Positions 47,807 through 56,620 of a DNA stretch of 64,000 bases are shown one piece after another. The DNA is from Caldilineaceae bacterium. GTDB lineage: Bacteria > Chloroflexota > Anaerolineae > Caldilineales > Caldilineaceae. Position 1 is the stretch's first letter. Each line of letters begins with the position of its first letter. The position numbers and the translations under genes are program-made. The stretch lies in contig JALHQH010000001.1 in assembly GCA_022842065.1 (NCBI GenBank), forward strand, positions 372,001 through 436,000. Direction: 5' to 3'. The notes beneath the pieces were generated by a model, which was given only the letters and a program-made list of their open reading frames with translations, was not told where the DNA came from and did no database searches.

Positions 47807-49279
47807 CTAGGCGGTCACACGCTCAGCTGTTTTGGCCGGCACAGCTGCCGTTTGATCCTTGGCGCCGACAAAGAAGCGTTTGAACTGGCCCACGGTCTTG
47901 GGCAGGTTGAGCCAGTTATCTTTCATCATTGCCTTCTCTAAGACCCGTTCGGGGCGGTAGAGGTAGAAGCGACGGTAGGCATCGCGCCACTTTTTGATCA
48001 CCATTTCAGGATCATAGTTGCTGTCGTGCATGGTAAAGCGTGACTTCTGCTCGTGGATGGCAAATTCCGACCAGTTATCGGCGAAGACCTGGCCACCCTC
48101 CACGATCTGGTCGTACATGACCGTGCCAGGGAAAGGGGCAGCGAGCATAAAGTTTGCCAACTTGGGATCGAGTTCCAGCGCCAGTTGGATCGTCTTCTCC
48201 ATGGTCTCTTCGGTGTCACCGGGCATGCCAAAGATAAAGAAGCCCATCGTCTGGAGATCGGCGGCTTTGGCATTCTTAAAGGCTTCGCGCACCTGGTCGA
48301 GCGTCTGGCCTTTGCGGATCACGTTGCGCAACATCTGCTCGTCGCCATTTTCCACGCCAAAACCAACACGCTTACAGCCGGCGGCCTTCATCAGTTGGAA
48401 AAGTTCGAGATCGGTGTGGTTGACCTTCATGCCATGCACTGTGGTCCAGGGCACGGTATTGAGTCCCTCTTCGATCAGGCGGCGACAAAGTTCTTTGGCG
48501 CGCGGCATTTTAAGATTCCAAATATCGTCAGTCATCCCGATTTCGGTGGCACCGAGCCCTTTGACCAACCATTTCCACTCGGCGACCACACTTTCTACCG
48601 AGCGCGCACGCCAGGTGTCACCGGTCACCGGCTTGGAGCAGAAGGTACACTTGTAGGGACAACCGCGGCTGGTCAGGATCGTAAAGCTGCGCGCATCACG
48701 GTCCAGCCCGTCGGTGAGCGGTTGCAGATTGGTGTAGCGGTCGATCTTAAAGAGATCATGGGCCGGGAAGGGCAAGGCATCCAGATCCGGGATCATTGGG
48801 CTTTCGGGGCTGGCGACGATTTCGTCACGATGCCGAAAGTGAATCCCAGGCAACAACTCTGGCTTGCGACCAGCGTCCAGGGTGTTGACCAGTTCCAACA
48901 AGGAGTACTCTGCTTCGCCCTTGAAAACATAGTCAACATATTGGTCATGCGGTGCGCCCATTGATTCGAGCGGCATGATCGTCAAGTGCGGACCACCCAA
49001 CACAGTGATCAACCCGCGCTTTTTGGCCAGTTGCGCCATTTCCCAAGCGTCGTTGATCAGCGGCGTGGTGGCCGTTGCGCCGAGCATGTGATAGGGTTTG
49101 CCCTGGGCCGCGGCGCGATCCAGATAGTATTCAACGCCCACATCTTCAATCGCGGCGTCATAGATCATACACTCATGACCACCTTCACGCAGCACGGCGG
49201 CCAGATACCCTAACCCCAGGGGGATGTGTTTGCGTTCACTCCAAACTTTGGCTTCGGGACTGGCTAAAATAATTCGCAT
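47807..49279 (-). CDS. B12-binding-domain radical SAM protein (paralogue A)
   Basis: 490 residues. The N-terminal ~150 residues form a cobalamin-binding-like Rossmann domain ([33 protein letters not shown]) without the DxHxxG His ligand. The radical SAM core has [15 protein letters not shown] (Cys207, 211, 214), [12 protein letters not shown] and [15 protein letters not shown]. The C-terminal ~100 residues are helical. Such enzymes often methylate or remodel unactivated carbons of lipids, bacteriochlorophyll or antibiotics. It is clearly paralogous along its length to the gene at 49653. Confidence 0.9.
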   Translation of the reverse strand: MRIILASPEAKVWSERKHIPLGLGYLAAVLREGGHECMIYDAAIEDVGVEYYLDRAAAQGKPYHMLGATATTPLINDAWEMAQLAKKRGLITVLGGPHLTIMPLESMGAPHDQYVDYVFKGEAEYSLLELVNTLDAGRKPELLPGIHFRHRDEIVASPESPMIPDLDALPFPAHDLFKIDRYTNLQPLTDGLDRDARSFTILTSRGCPYKCTFCSKPVTGDTWRARSVESVVAEWKWLVKGLGATEIGMTDDIWNLKMPRAKELCRRLIEEGLNTVPWTTVHGMKVNHTDLELFQLMKAAGCKRVGFGVENGDEQMLRNVIRKGQTLDQVREAFKNAKAADLQTMGFFIFGMPGDTEETMEKTIQLALELDPKLANFMLAAPFPGTVMYDQIVEGGQVFADNWSEFAIHEQKSRFTMHDSNYDPEMVIKKWRDAYRRFYLYRPERVLEKAMMKDNWLNLPKTVGQFKRFFVGAKDQTAAVPAKTAERVTA

Positions 49280-49376
49280 GAATAGGTCTCTTTCAAAAAT
49301 TGTACAGCGGGCATAATTGTCACTTCACGCACAGCAGACCAAGAAATGACAGAGTACCTGCATAAGTTGGACAAAC

Positions 49377-49646
49377 TCAAGGATTAACGGCGACTGCGAA
49401 TTTGTTCTCTTGCGGAACGATGAGCCGCGCATGCTTCAACAATGGATCAATTGCTAAGTCTTCATCTAGCAGCGGCCAGTGCATGCCGTAGCCGGAAGGG
49501 GCAATATCGATAAAACCACGTTCACTTTGGCTGGCCTGGGCTAAACGTGGCGAACATGCTTGCCAAGCAATTTGATAGCGCTGACCATCTACCGCAAGAT
49601 AGAGGAATTGATCATCGATCTGCTCGACTAGTACATCGTGAAACAT
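49377..49646 (-). CDS. DUF2442 family protein
   Basis: 89 residues. The C-terminal segment GYGMHWPLLDEDLAIDPLLKHA is the DUF2442 signature; the family is small, DNA-binding-like and often found beside toxin-antitoxin or mobile genes. It starts 6 nt after the radical SAM stop at 49653, without its own ribosome site, so translation is probably coupled. Function unknown. Confidence 0.75.
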   Translation of the reverse strand: MFHDVLVEQIDDQFLYLAVDGQRYQIAWQACSPRLAQASQSERGFIDIAPSGYGMHWPLLDEDLAIDPLLKHARLIVPQENKFAVAVNP

Positions 49647-49652
49647 AGAAAT

Positions 49653-51143
49653 TTAGATCGCGCCTTCCGCCTCAATACTCTTGCGCAGCCCGGTCTTCTC
49701 TTTCTTCGGCACAAAGGTGCGCAGGGCGATGCGGACATTGCGCGGCAGGTTCATCCAGAAATCTTTGGTCTTCATGCGGCGGATGATCGGGGAAGGGCGC
49801 AGGTAAAATTGGCGATAGGCTTTGCGATACATCTCTTCGACCAATTCGGCAGTCATCTCGCCCATTTCGTAGCGCGCCTGCTGCTCGAAGAAGACATAAT
49901 CTTCCCAGTCGTTGATCAGGAAGCGCCCCTGGCGTTTGACCATCTCGTAGACCTTGGTGCCGGGATAGGGGGTCATCATCGAGAAGTTGGCGATCACAGG
50001 GTCGAGTTCGATGGCGAAATCAATCGTCTTTTGCATCGTCTCGCGCGTGTCGCCGGGCAACCCAATAATAAAGAAGCCGATCGTCTCCAGGTTGATCTCT
50101 TTCGAATTCTGGAAGGCCTGGCGAATCGTCTCCATGTCGATCTTCTTGTCGATGCTCTTCATGATCTCTAGATCACCGGTTTCGACCCCAAAGGCAGTGC
50201 GCTTGAGGCCGGCCTGTTTAAGCAGCGAAAGCAGTTCCTTGCTGGCCAGGTTGGCGCGAATGCCGTTGACAAAGATCCAAGGCACATGGTTGAGCCCATT
50301 TTCGATGATCATGTGGGCGAGCTCTTCCAGGCGTTTGACGCGGATATTGGCGCTGTCATCGAGCACACCGATCTCCTGTGCCCCAAAATCTTCGACCAGA
50401 TGGCGCCACTCGGCCAGCACATTTTCGGGGCTGCGGCTGCGCCACTTAATTGGCATAATGCTCTGGCTGCAGAAAGTACAGCGGTAGGGACAGCCGCGGC
50501 TGGTCATAATGCTAAAGCTGCGCGCCCCGTCAACGTGGTCGGTCGCAGGCTGCAAATTGGTATAATGGTCCATCTTAAACAGATGGTAGGCCGGCCAGGG
50601 CAGGCTATCGAGATCGGCAATGGGGGTGCGATCCGGGTTGTTGTGGATCTGGCCGTCGCTGGTCTTGTAGGTGACGCCAGGGCAGTCGGCGAAGATCTCG
50701 TTTTCCGCGTGCATAAACGCTTCGGTGCTGAAGTGCGGCTGATCCTGCATAAAGGCTTCGACCCGTTTGCAGACTTCGATCCAGCTCTCCTCACCCTCAC
50801 CGCGCACGACAATGTCGACGTAGGGCTTCTCGCAGCTTTCCTCCGGCAACACGCTGACATGGGGGCCACCCAGCACAATCGGGCAATCATGGGCTTCGCG
50901 GATATCACGCGCCGTGCGCCACGCCTGTTTCACCTGCGGCGTGTTGGCGGTGATCCCGACCACATGGGGCTTATATTCCTGGACAAATTCGGCGACCGAC
51001 TGCTTTTCAATATCACAGTCAAAGATCACCACTTCATCGCCGCGCCGTTCGCTGACGGCGGCCAGATAAGCCAGCCCCAGATGGGCCGTTGTGCGTGTAT
51101 CAATCGGGAGGCGAAACCGTGGGTTAATCAGGGCAACGCGCAT
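49653..51143 (-). CDS. B12-binding-domain radical SAM protein (paralogue B)
   Basis: 496 residues, start with AGGAGG upstream. Same architecture as paralogue A: cobalamin-binding-like domain (HLGLAYLAAVSERRGDEVVIFD, VLGGPHVSVLPEES), radical SAM core with TSRGCPYRCTFCSQ (Cys218, 222, 225), GFFIIGLPGDTRETMQ and a helical tail. Shared segments such as [20 protein letters not shown] show tandem duplication. It is the first gene of the cluster. No substrate can be inferred from neighbours. Confidence 0.9.
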   Translation of the reverse strand: MRVALINPRFRLPIDTRTTAHLGLAYLAAVSERRGDEVVIFDCDIEKQSVAEFVQEYKPHVVGITANTPQVKQAWRTARDIREAHDCPIVLGGPHVSVLPEESCEKPYVDIVVRGEGEESWIEVCKRVEAFMQDQPHFSTEAFMHAENEIFADCPGVTYKTSDGQIHNNPDRTPIADLDSLPWPAYHLFKMDHYTNLQPATDHVDGARSFSIMTSRGCPYRCTFCSQSIMPIKWRSRSPENVLAEWRHLVEDFGAQEIGVLDDSANIRVKRLEELAHMIIENGLNHVPWIFVNGIRANLASKELLSLLKQAGLKRTAFGVETGDLEIMKSIDKKIDMETIRQAFQNSKEINLETIGFFIIGLPGDTRETMQKTIDFAIELDPVIANFSMMTPYPGTKVYEMVKRQGRFLINDWEDYVFFEQQARYEMGEMTAELVEEMYRKAYRQFYLRPSPIIRRMKTKDFWMNLPRNVRIALRTFVPKKEKTGLRKSIEAEGAI

Positions 51144-51689
51144 GAATCTATTTCCTCCTACAGGACAGCTAGCTGCTGTTATCTTAAGTGCGCTGTGTCA
51201 AGAGCGAAGGCGGCTTATTGCGATCGCCATCGTTACTGTTCAGTCGTCAGTAAGCAGTGGCCAGCGAGCAGTCGCCCATCCAATCTGCGCGCATTGTACC
51301 ATAGGCCGCGGCCATACCCAAATTTTTATGAAAGATTTTATAAAATTTACCTACCACTGGTAGCAGGCGGTAAAAAGGTCTGATCGGCGTGTAAAAAGGC
51401 AAAATCCCAAAACCTTGTCACAGGATTGTACAAGCTTATTGTAATAGACGGTGGGACCTGGCCTACTGTTCCCCCCACTTTGTAGTGAGGAAAGTTCCGG
51501 CATAGGTTAGCCGGAATTCAGGGGATTGAAAAGATCACCCTGGGCTAAAGCCACAGGGCTACCCAACAACGCCGGGTAAACCCGGCTAAGGGAGGGGATT
51601 TACCCGACGTTGTCCTGGAGCCCGGATGCCCACTGGGCGCGTTTACGGCGGGGCGGGCTGTCAACCCCCTAAGCTCCCATTGAACTTAA
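51144..51689. other. non-coding region with several successive hairpins
   Basis: No gene supported. From about 51476 to 51680 successive small inverted repeats occur: CCCACT-TTGT-AGTGAGG; TTCCGGC-8 nt-GCCGGAA; CCCTG-GGCTAAAGCC-ACAGGG; and ACAACGCCGGGTAAA with TTTACCCGACGTTGT (15 bp, one mismatch). It could be a structured RNA or a cluster of REP-like elements. I recognise no known RNA family. Confidence 0.35.
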
Positions 51690-51900
51690 AAACTTTCCTA
51701 GCGACCCGACAGTTTGTTTTTGACCTAAAATTCAGGGTAATCAAAAGGATAAGAACTGCTCTTGATCGCGCAAAGTGATGCAGATTTGGCGTTATTGCCC
51801 CTTTGTTCGTGGTCAAACGTGCCGTATTTGAGCTATCTGGCATCAGCCATTTCTCTAAAAAGCACCTTATTTTGAAACTGTCGGGTCGCTAGAAACTTTC
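51690..51900. mobile_element. probable MITE: 195-bp element with 18-bp TIRs and 8-bp target duplication
   Basis: CTAGCGACCCGACAGTTT at 51698-51715 is repeated as its exact reverse complement at 51875-51892. The element is flanked directly by AAACTTTC at 51690-51697 and 51893-51900, an 8-bp target-site duplication. The 195-bp interior encodes no plausible transposase, so it would be moved in trans by an insertion sequence elsewhere. It sits 10 nt beyond the aldo/keto reductase stop codon. Confidence 0.82.
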
Positions 51901-51910
51901 TAGACTTTAT

Positions 51911-52876
51911 CTAACCTTGAAGTTCATGCAGTTCTGCCGGCGTCAAGGTAACGGTGGCAGCACCCATACTATCGGCGAGTTGAGCCAGGGTATGGCAACC
52001 AATCACGGGGATGGTGGGGATGGGCTGGTTGATCAGGTAGGCGAGGGCAATCTGCGCGACGGTGACGCTATGTTGTTGGGCCAGGGCGGCGGCACGCGCA
52101 GCACGTTGACGGTTGGTTTCATTGAGATAGGCTTTGCGTTCGCCTTCTTTTAACCCTACTTCCCCCTGCGCGACTAATTTGGAGAAAAAGCCACGCGCCT
52201 GTGACGTGTAGGGAATGACTGCCCAGCCACTCTGCTGGTGAAAGGCGAACATCTGTTCATCCATGCCGGCCAGACCAGGCATGCCAAAGGCGGCGGGATT
52301 GGGTTGGGCCAGGCTCCACAACGGCTGGTTGGCGACAAAGCCGGGCAAGCCCTGTTGCGTCGCATACGTCCATGCTTCCTGCATCCGCGCTGTGCGCCAG
52401 TTGGAACAGCCAAAGGCGCGAATTTTGCCCGCTTTAACCTCTGCCGCCAAGGTCTCGATGATCTCCCCCACCGGGCGTGACTCATCATCGCGGTGCAGCC
52501 AATAAAAGTCAATCACATCGGTCTGCAACCGTTCCAGGCTGCCGTGGAGATCATGGCGGATATCGGCCGGCGCGAGGCGCGAGATATGCATGGTCGCCAA
52601 GTCGGGATGCGCGCCTTTGGTGCCGATGAGCATGCGGTTGCGGTTGCCCCGTTGGGTCAACCACGCGCCCAAGGTGCGTTCGCTGATGCTGCGTGGCAGT
52701 TCAGGCATCCAGTTGGCATAGACTTCGGCGGTGTCGAGAAAGTTGCCGCCCAGATCAACAAAGGCGTCAAGCAAGGTGAAGGCATCAGCCTGCGCAATCG
52801 TCGCGCCGAAATTGCTGCTTCCCAGGCAAAGGGCAGAGGGGGTGAGATTGGTGTTGGGAATTGGGATGGTTTTCAT
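51911..52876 (-). CDS. aldo/keto reductase
   Basis: A 321-residue NADPH-dependent TIM-barrel oxidoreductase. The catalytic tetrad is visible: Asp48 and Tyr53 (FLDTAEVYANW), Lys87 (MLIGTKGAH) and His128 (IDFYWLHRDDE). The C-terminal cofactor region is PTIPVIGCHTLAQLADSMGA. It resembles the YdhF/Tas-type reductases acting on aldehydes or sugars. The start is at 52876 without a clear ribosome site. A GTGATTC word repeat lies upstream, and the MITE immediately downstream. Confidence 0.92.
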   Translation of the reverse strand: MKTIPIPNTNLTPSALCLGSSNFGATIAQADAFTLLDAFVDLGGNFLDTAEVYANWMPELPRSISERTLGAWLTQRGNRNRMLIGTKGAHPDLATMHISRLAPADIRHDLHGSLERLQTDVIDFYWLHRDDESRPVGEIIETLAAEVKAGKIRAFGCSNWRTARMQEAWTYATQQGLPGFVANQPLWSLAQPNPAAFGMPGLAGMDEQMFAFHQQSGWAVIPYTSQARGFFSKLVAQGEVGLKEGERKAYLNETNRQRAARAAALAQQHSVTVAQIALAYLINQPIPTIPVIGCHTLAQLADSMGAATVTLTPAELHELQG

Positions 52877-52883
52877 GAGTTGG

Positions 52884-52930
52884 GTGATTCGTGATTAGGT
52901 GATTCGTGATTAGGTGATTCGTGATTGGCT
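52884..52930. repeat. GTGATTCGTGATTAG tandem repeat
   Basis: Three copies of a 15-nt unit (last one varied) upstream of the aldo/keto reductase gene; the GTGATTC word matches the repeat at 41127. A further pair of AATTCTCAATT and TTAACCATTA words follows to 52995. Confidence 0.8.
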
Positions 52931-52993
52931 GATTTAAGTTATCGTAGCGTCTGGCGCGTTAACCATTAACCGTTCTCAATTCTCAATTAACCA

Positions 52994-53584
52994 TTACCCC
53001 CCTCGTCCCATCCCATGATATTCCCGATTCGGCAGCATCCCGGTGGCCGAGGCCAGGCGATTCGTGAAGTTAAACATGGCGGTCACTTCGGCGATGTCAA
53101 AGATCGCTTCATCGGCAAAGCCGTGGCTGCGCAGGTGAAGGATATCCTGTTCGCCCGCTTGGGCAGGTTCGCGGGTCAATTTGACGGCGTAGTCGAGCAT
53201 GGCGGTGGTGCGGAGATCAAGACCGGCGCGGCGGTAGTCGAAGACAATGCGATCACCCAGGACTTCGTCAGCGAGGAGGCGACGCAACTCGGCGCCGTGG
53301 CTCACCTGGCAGTAGAGACAGTGGTTTTCGGCGGAGACAACCACGCTGATCATCTCGCGCTCGGCTTGGGTCAGTTCAGAAGGGCCAGTCATCAGTTCGC
53401 GGAAGTGGTTGAACCAGTGGCGAAAGTGGGCCGGGCGAGTCATGTAGACGACAAAAACATTCGGCACAAACCCCAGGTTGGCGCGCGCTTTGGCAAAGAG
53501 CTTTTGCAGATCCGGCTCCAAGTCAGCTTCCGGCGTGTAGACCAACCAGGAAACTCGTTCGTCCGTTTCGATCAATGTCGCCAT
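52994..53584 (-). CDS. AhpD-like peroxidase-related protein (carboxymuconolactone decarboxylase family)
   Basis: 196 residues, start with AAGGA upstream. The helical AhpD fold carries the redox motif ENHCLYCQVSHGAEL, with Cys89-x-x-Cys92 and His96 placed as in alkylhydroperoxidase AhpD. The rest matches the uncharacterised peroxidase-related subgroup (NLGFVPNVFVVYMTRPAHFRHWF). Probably a peroxide- or thiol-handling enzyme. Same strand as the flanking dehydrogenase genes. Confidence 0.9.
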   Translation of the reverse strand: MATLIETDERVSWLVYTPEADLEPDLQKLFAKARANLGFVPNVFVVYMTRPAHFRHWFNHFRELMTGPSELTQAEREMISVVVSAENHCLYCQVSHGAELRRLLADEVLGDRIVFDYRRAGLDLRTTAMLDYAVKLTREPAQAGEQDILHLRSHGFADEAIFDIAEVTAMFNFTNRLASATGMLPNREYHGMGRGG

Positions 53585-53659
53585 ATCAATCCTTTTTAGT
53601 AGGACGCAGAGCGTCCAGTCTGCATTGCGACGCGGAGCATCGCAACGAGCATGATCCTG

Positions 53660-54748
53660 TCACTCAAAGACAATCACATTGCGCAGCGCTTCGCCGCGCG
53701 CCATCGAGTCAATTGCTTCGTTGATCTCGCTGAGGGGATAGCGCTTGGTGATCAATTCATCAAGCTTAAGCCGCCCTTCTTGGTAGAGTTGCACCAGCCG
53801 CGGCACATCGACAAAGAGGCGTGTCGACCCCATAGGGCTGCCGGTGATCGTGCGCCCGGTGGTCATGTGGTGGGCGTTGACGCTGAACATTACCTCGTCA
53901 TTGGCCGGCATGCCGACGATGACGGCCTTGCCGGTCTGGTGGACCATGCCGATCACCTGTTCAATTGCCCGCGGGCTGCCGACGGTGGCAAAGGCATAGT
54001 CAACGCCGCGCCCTTCGGTGAGGGCCAACACCCCTTGCACCACATCGCCGTCGCGGCCATTGAGGGCATGGGTTGCGCCAAAGGCTTTGGCTGCGGCCAA
54101 TTTGTTGGGCAGCAGATCAATCGCAATAATCTGGGACGCGCCGGAGAGCACCGCGCCCTGCACGGCATTGAGCCCCACCCCGCCACAGCCGACCACGGCC
54201 ACCCGGCTACCAGTTTCCACCTTTGCCGTATTGGTCACCGCGCCCAAGCCGGTGATCACCCCACAGGCGAGCAACGACGCACATTCCAAGGCGATTTCCT
54301 TGGGGATGGCGACGACTTGGGTCTGATCAACCACGGCATATTCAGCAAAGGCGGCGGTGCGAATCCCATGGCGCAAAGTGACACCATCCTGATTGCGCAA
54401 CCGGCTCTCCGTATCGAGTGGGAAACTTTTTTCACAGCGAAAGGGCTGGCCAATCGTGCAGTAATAACATTCACCACACTGGCGCAACAAGGAGACAACG
54501 ACATGATCGCCCGGCTTGACCCGGGTCACCCCTGCGCCCACGGCCTCGATCACCCCGGCGGCTTCATGGCCGGAGACGACGGGCACCGTGCCGCCCCATT
54601 CGCCGCGCACCTCGTGGACATCGCTGTGGCAGATCGCACAGGCGGCCATTTTCACCAGCACTTCGCCTGCATGGGGATTATCCAATTCGACTTCCTCAAC
54701 CACTAACGGTTTGCCAAATTCATAACAAACAGCCGCCTTCATTCGCAT
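53660..54748 (-). CDS. zinc-dependent alcohol dehydrogenase
   Basis: A 362-residue medium-chain dehydrogenase. Catalytic Zn ligands are Cys40 (AICHSD) and His61-Glu62 (SGHEAAG), with a later Cys in the SLLACGVITG region. The structural Zn lobe is RQCGECYYCTIGQPFRCE (Cys91, 94, 97, 105). The NAD motif is VVGCGGVGLNAV. Sequence type is close to the glutathione-independent/MDR group of class III-like enzymes. The start has AAAGGA upstream. Oxidises alcohols or reduces aldehydes; substrate unknown. Confidence 0.93.
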   Translation of the reverse strand: MRMKAAVCYEFGKPLVVEEVELDNPHAGEVLVKMAACAICHSDVHEVRGEWGGTVPVVSGHEAAGVIEAVGAGVTRVKPGDHVVVSLLRQCGECYYCTIGQPFRCEKSFPLDTESRLRNQDGVTLRHGIRTAAFAEYAVVDQTQVVAIPKEIALECASLLACGVITGLGAVTNTAKVETGSRVAVVGCGGVGLNAVQGAVLSGASQIIAIDLLPNKLAAAKAFGATHALNGRDGDVVQGVLALTEGRGVDYAFATVGSPRAIEQVIGMVHQTGKAVIVGMPANDEVMFSVNAHHMTTGRTITGSPMGSTRLFVDVPRLVQLYQEGRLKLDELITKRYPLSEINEAIDSMARGEALRNVIVFE

Positions 54749-54782
54749 AGAATCGTTTTCCTTTGGGGTTAAAATCGTCGGA

Positions 54783-55217
54783 CTACTGGGTCAGTAACGT
54801 CATTAATTGTTGGGGCACTAAGCGGTGCTGGGCGTTAAATGAAGCCAGCGGTCGCCAGGTAGCAGGAAGGACCGTGCCGTTGTCTTCCACGGCTTCGATT
54901 AAGGGACGGGTGTAAAAGGATTCATCGACAAAGCGGCCATCGTAGACAAAAACGATTTCATGGCCGGCGCGCTCGTCAACCGTGAAGATGCTTTCCAACA
55001 CACCTATTAACTGTAGCTCAGTGATCTCGGCCCCCAATTCTTCGCGGATTTCACGTACAAGCGCTTGTGCGCTCGTCTCGCCGGCATCGACGCCACCACC
55101 GAGCGGGCGATAGAAGGGGGTGCCCTTGACCCGATCAAAGCCTTCAAAGACAAGGATCTGGTCATCACGCCGGAAAAGACAGATGGCGATGACGCGGATG
55201 ACGGTTGGTTTGCTCAT
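54783..55217 (-). CDS. Nudix hydrolase
   Basis: 144 residues, start with AGGAG upstream. The Nudix box is GGGVDAGETSAQALVREIRE followed by ELGAE (~40-64), complete with the REUxEE metal ligands. This small family member removes damaged or signalling nucleoside diphosphates; substrate cannot be read. It is divergent from the Uma2 gene at 55390, with a 23-bp hairpin between. Confidence 0.92.
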   Translation of the reverse strand: MSKPTVIRVIAICLFRRDDQILVFEGFDRVKGTPFYRPLGGGVDAGETSAQALVREIREELGAEITELQLIGVLESIFTVDERAGHEIVFVYDGRFVDESFYTRPLIEAVEDNGTVLPATWRPLASFNAQHRLVPQQLMTLLTQ

Positions 55218-55238
55218 AACGCTCCTGCCGTAGAATTC

Positions 55239-55247
55239 TGTTATAAT
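55239..55247 (+). promoter_or_regulatory. extended -10 promoter, distal, toward the Uma2 gene
   Basis: TGTTATAAT is an exact extended -10. A transcript from near 55254 would read straight through the hairpin at 55263 before reaching the Uma2 gene. Confidence 0.4.
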
Positions 55248-55262
55248 CAGTACTCCACAATC

Positions 55263-55314
55263 GCTCCGCCGGGATCGTCAGATCCGGGTGGGGATCTGAC
55301 GATCCCGGCGGAGC
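55263..55314. terminator. 23-bp perfect hairpin between two promoters
   Basis: 55263-55285 pairs perfectly with 55292-55314 around a 6-nt loop. It sits in a divergent intergenic region between two plus-strand extended -10 elements, so it cannot be a simple gene-end terminator for either neighbour. An attenuator or insulator is possible. Confidence 0.55.
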
Positions 55315-55331
55315 AAGCTGAAGTTGAGTTG

Positions 55332-55340
55332 TGGTATAAT
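55332..55340 (+). promoter_or_regulatory. extended -10 promoter, proximal, of the Uma2 gene
   Basis: TGGTATAAT is an exact extended -10, placing the start near 55347 and a ~43-nt leader before the ATG at 55390. Confidence 0.5.
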
Positions 55341-55389
55341 AATACCAGAGATGAGCGTAAGTTTACACTAGCCACAGAGGAAAACCACA

Positions 55390-55878
55390 ATGAGCACAAT
55401 GACGTTGTTGGTCAATGAAGAGCAGGAATTCGATGATATGGGATCATATAATCATTCATTAGTGCAGGCAAATCTAGCCTACTTACTGCGTGTGCATAGT
55501 CCATACTCAGCCTTTATCGAGTTAAGCCTCGATGCCAGCAAGTTGGATAAAGCGCAGTTTTCTGGCATCAAAAATGAATTGATCCCTGATGTTTGTGCCT
55601 ATCCCCGGGATTCGGTAAAAGATCTTGATATTCTGGTCATGCACAAGATGCCGATTCTGGTCATTGAAGTTGTCTCGCCCCGGCAAGGGATCCAGATCAT
55701 TGTGGAAAAGATTCAAGCCTACTTTGCCCTTGGCATCGAATCTTGCTGGCTGGTTGAACCATTAACCAAGGTCGTACGGCTCTATCGTCCTGATAAAAGC
55801 CCACAGACGATCGTTAGTGGTGAAATTATTGATGAAGTCGCCAATCTTCGTCTCCCCATCGCAGAAGTTTTTGGCTAA
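55390..55878 (+). CDS. Uma2 family endonuclease (DUF820), short form
   Basis: 162 residues, start with AGAGGAAAA upstream. It shows the core Uma2 pattern: NELIPDVCAYPRD with the first Asp, PILVIEVVSPRQG with Glu, EKIQAYFALGIESCWLVEP with Lys and the last strands. It lacks the N-terminal extension and Gln-rich tail of the protein at 6239. Nuclease activity is inferred from the fold. The family is expanded in these bacteria and often found near toxin-antitoxin genes, as here. Confidence 0.85.
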   Translation: MSTMTLLVNEEQEFDDMGSYNHSLVQANLAYLLRVHSPYSAFIELSLDASKLDKAQFSGIKNELIPDVCAYPRDSVKDLDILVMHKMPILVIEVVSPRQGIQIIVEKIQAYFALGIESCWLVEPLTKVVRLYRPDKSPQTIVSGEIIDEVANLRLPIAEVFG

Positions 55879-55971
55879 GGGCAGTGTCACCAGCAACCAT
55901 TAATGCGTAGGTGTCACCATTAAAATTAACAACTAATGTTTCTCATTAATTATTAGTTAGGGGCAAACCCG

Positions 55972-56304
55972 ATGGCTACTGACCGCGCCTTTGTTGACTA
56001 TTTGCTGGAACTATTGGATCCCCTCCCCGGCATCACCGCCAAACGGATGTTTGGCGGCTATGGCCTCTTTCGCGATGGGCTGATGTTTGGCTTGGTCGCT
56101 GATTCAACCCTCTATTTCAAGGTGGATGACCAAAACCGCGCCCTGTTCGAAGCGCGGGAACTCACCCCCTTTATCTACGAAGCCAAAGGCAAGCCGGTGA
56201 CCATGTCCTACTACGAAGCGCCCGGCGAAGTGCTCGACAACAGTGATGATATGGTGGAGTGGGCGGAAATTGCCTACGGGGCGGCCTTGCGTGCAAAAAA
56301 ATAA
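55972..56304 (+). CDS. TfoX/Sxy family N-terminal-domain protein
   Basis: 110 residues, the length of a stand-alone TfoX N domain. DPLPGITAKRMFGGYGLFRDGLMFGLVADSTLYFKVD is the typical pattern, followed by PVTMSYYEAPGEVLDN. Sxy/TfoX proteins with two domains regulate competence, but single-domain versions are widespread and their role is unclear. It precedes the first antitoxin copy by 19 nt. Confidence 0.88.
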   Translation: MATDRAFVDYLLELLDPLPGITAKRMFGGYGLFRDGLMFGLVADSTLYFKVDDQNRALFEARELTPFIYEAKGKPVTMSYYEAPGEVLDNSDDMVEWAEIAYGAALRAKK

Positions 56305-56323
56305 TGACAAGACAAGATTCGTT

Positions 56324-56620
56324 ATGATTGATAACAAACTTCCCCAAACTTTAGCTGCCTATTTTCAAGAATACGAGTTTCACCAGATCGATTCAGCCAT
56401 ACATGCCGATTTGATTATCGAGCGTGTTTTAGCGTATGGCGACCGCACCGAACTGCGATGGTTGTTTCAGCGTTATGGATATTCCATTGTGACGGAATGG
56501 GTCCGTCGGCTGGGGGCACAGCGGCTATCTTGGCGGCGTTACAATCTTTGGTGTGTATTTCTACGTTTACCGCGCGCACGTCGCCTTCGCGCAGAAGGAG
56601 CGCTGATATGGCGACATTAA
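56324..56620 (+). CDS. antitoxin-like DUF6922-type protein, copy 1
   Basis: 98 residues. The pattern LPQTLAAYFQEYEFHQIDSAIHADLIIERVLAYGDRTELRWLFQRYG, then RRLGAQRLSWRRYNLW, matches the small helical proteins encoded before AbiEii-type nucleotidyltransferase toxins (DUF6922, from memory). It is a close paralogue of the protein at 58709. The last 13 nt overlap the remnant toxin start at 56608, as in copy 2. No clear ribosome site; TfoX readthrough may drive it. The gene is intact although its toxin is destroyed. Confidence 0.72.
   Translation: MIDNKLPQTLAAYFQEYEFHQIDSAIHADLIIERVLAYGDRTELRWLFQRYGYSIVTEWVRRLGAQRLSWRRYNLWCVFLRLPRARRLRAEGALIWRH

Noticed and set aside
51480..51680. GAGGAAAGTTCCGG resembles the conserved 5' motif of RNase P RNA
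   Set aside because: Only this short match is seen. The other conserved RNase P segments and the expected ~350-nt fold are not found.
51661..51843. A 60-codon frame within the MITE
   Set aside because: It crosses the left inverted repeat, has no family features, and is explained by the mobile element.
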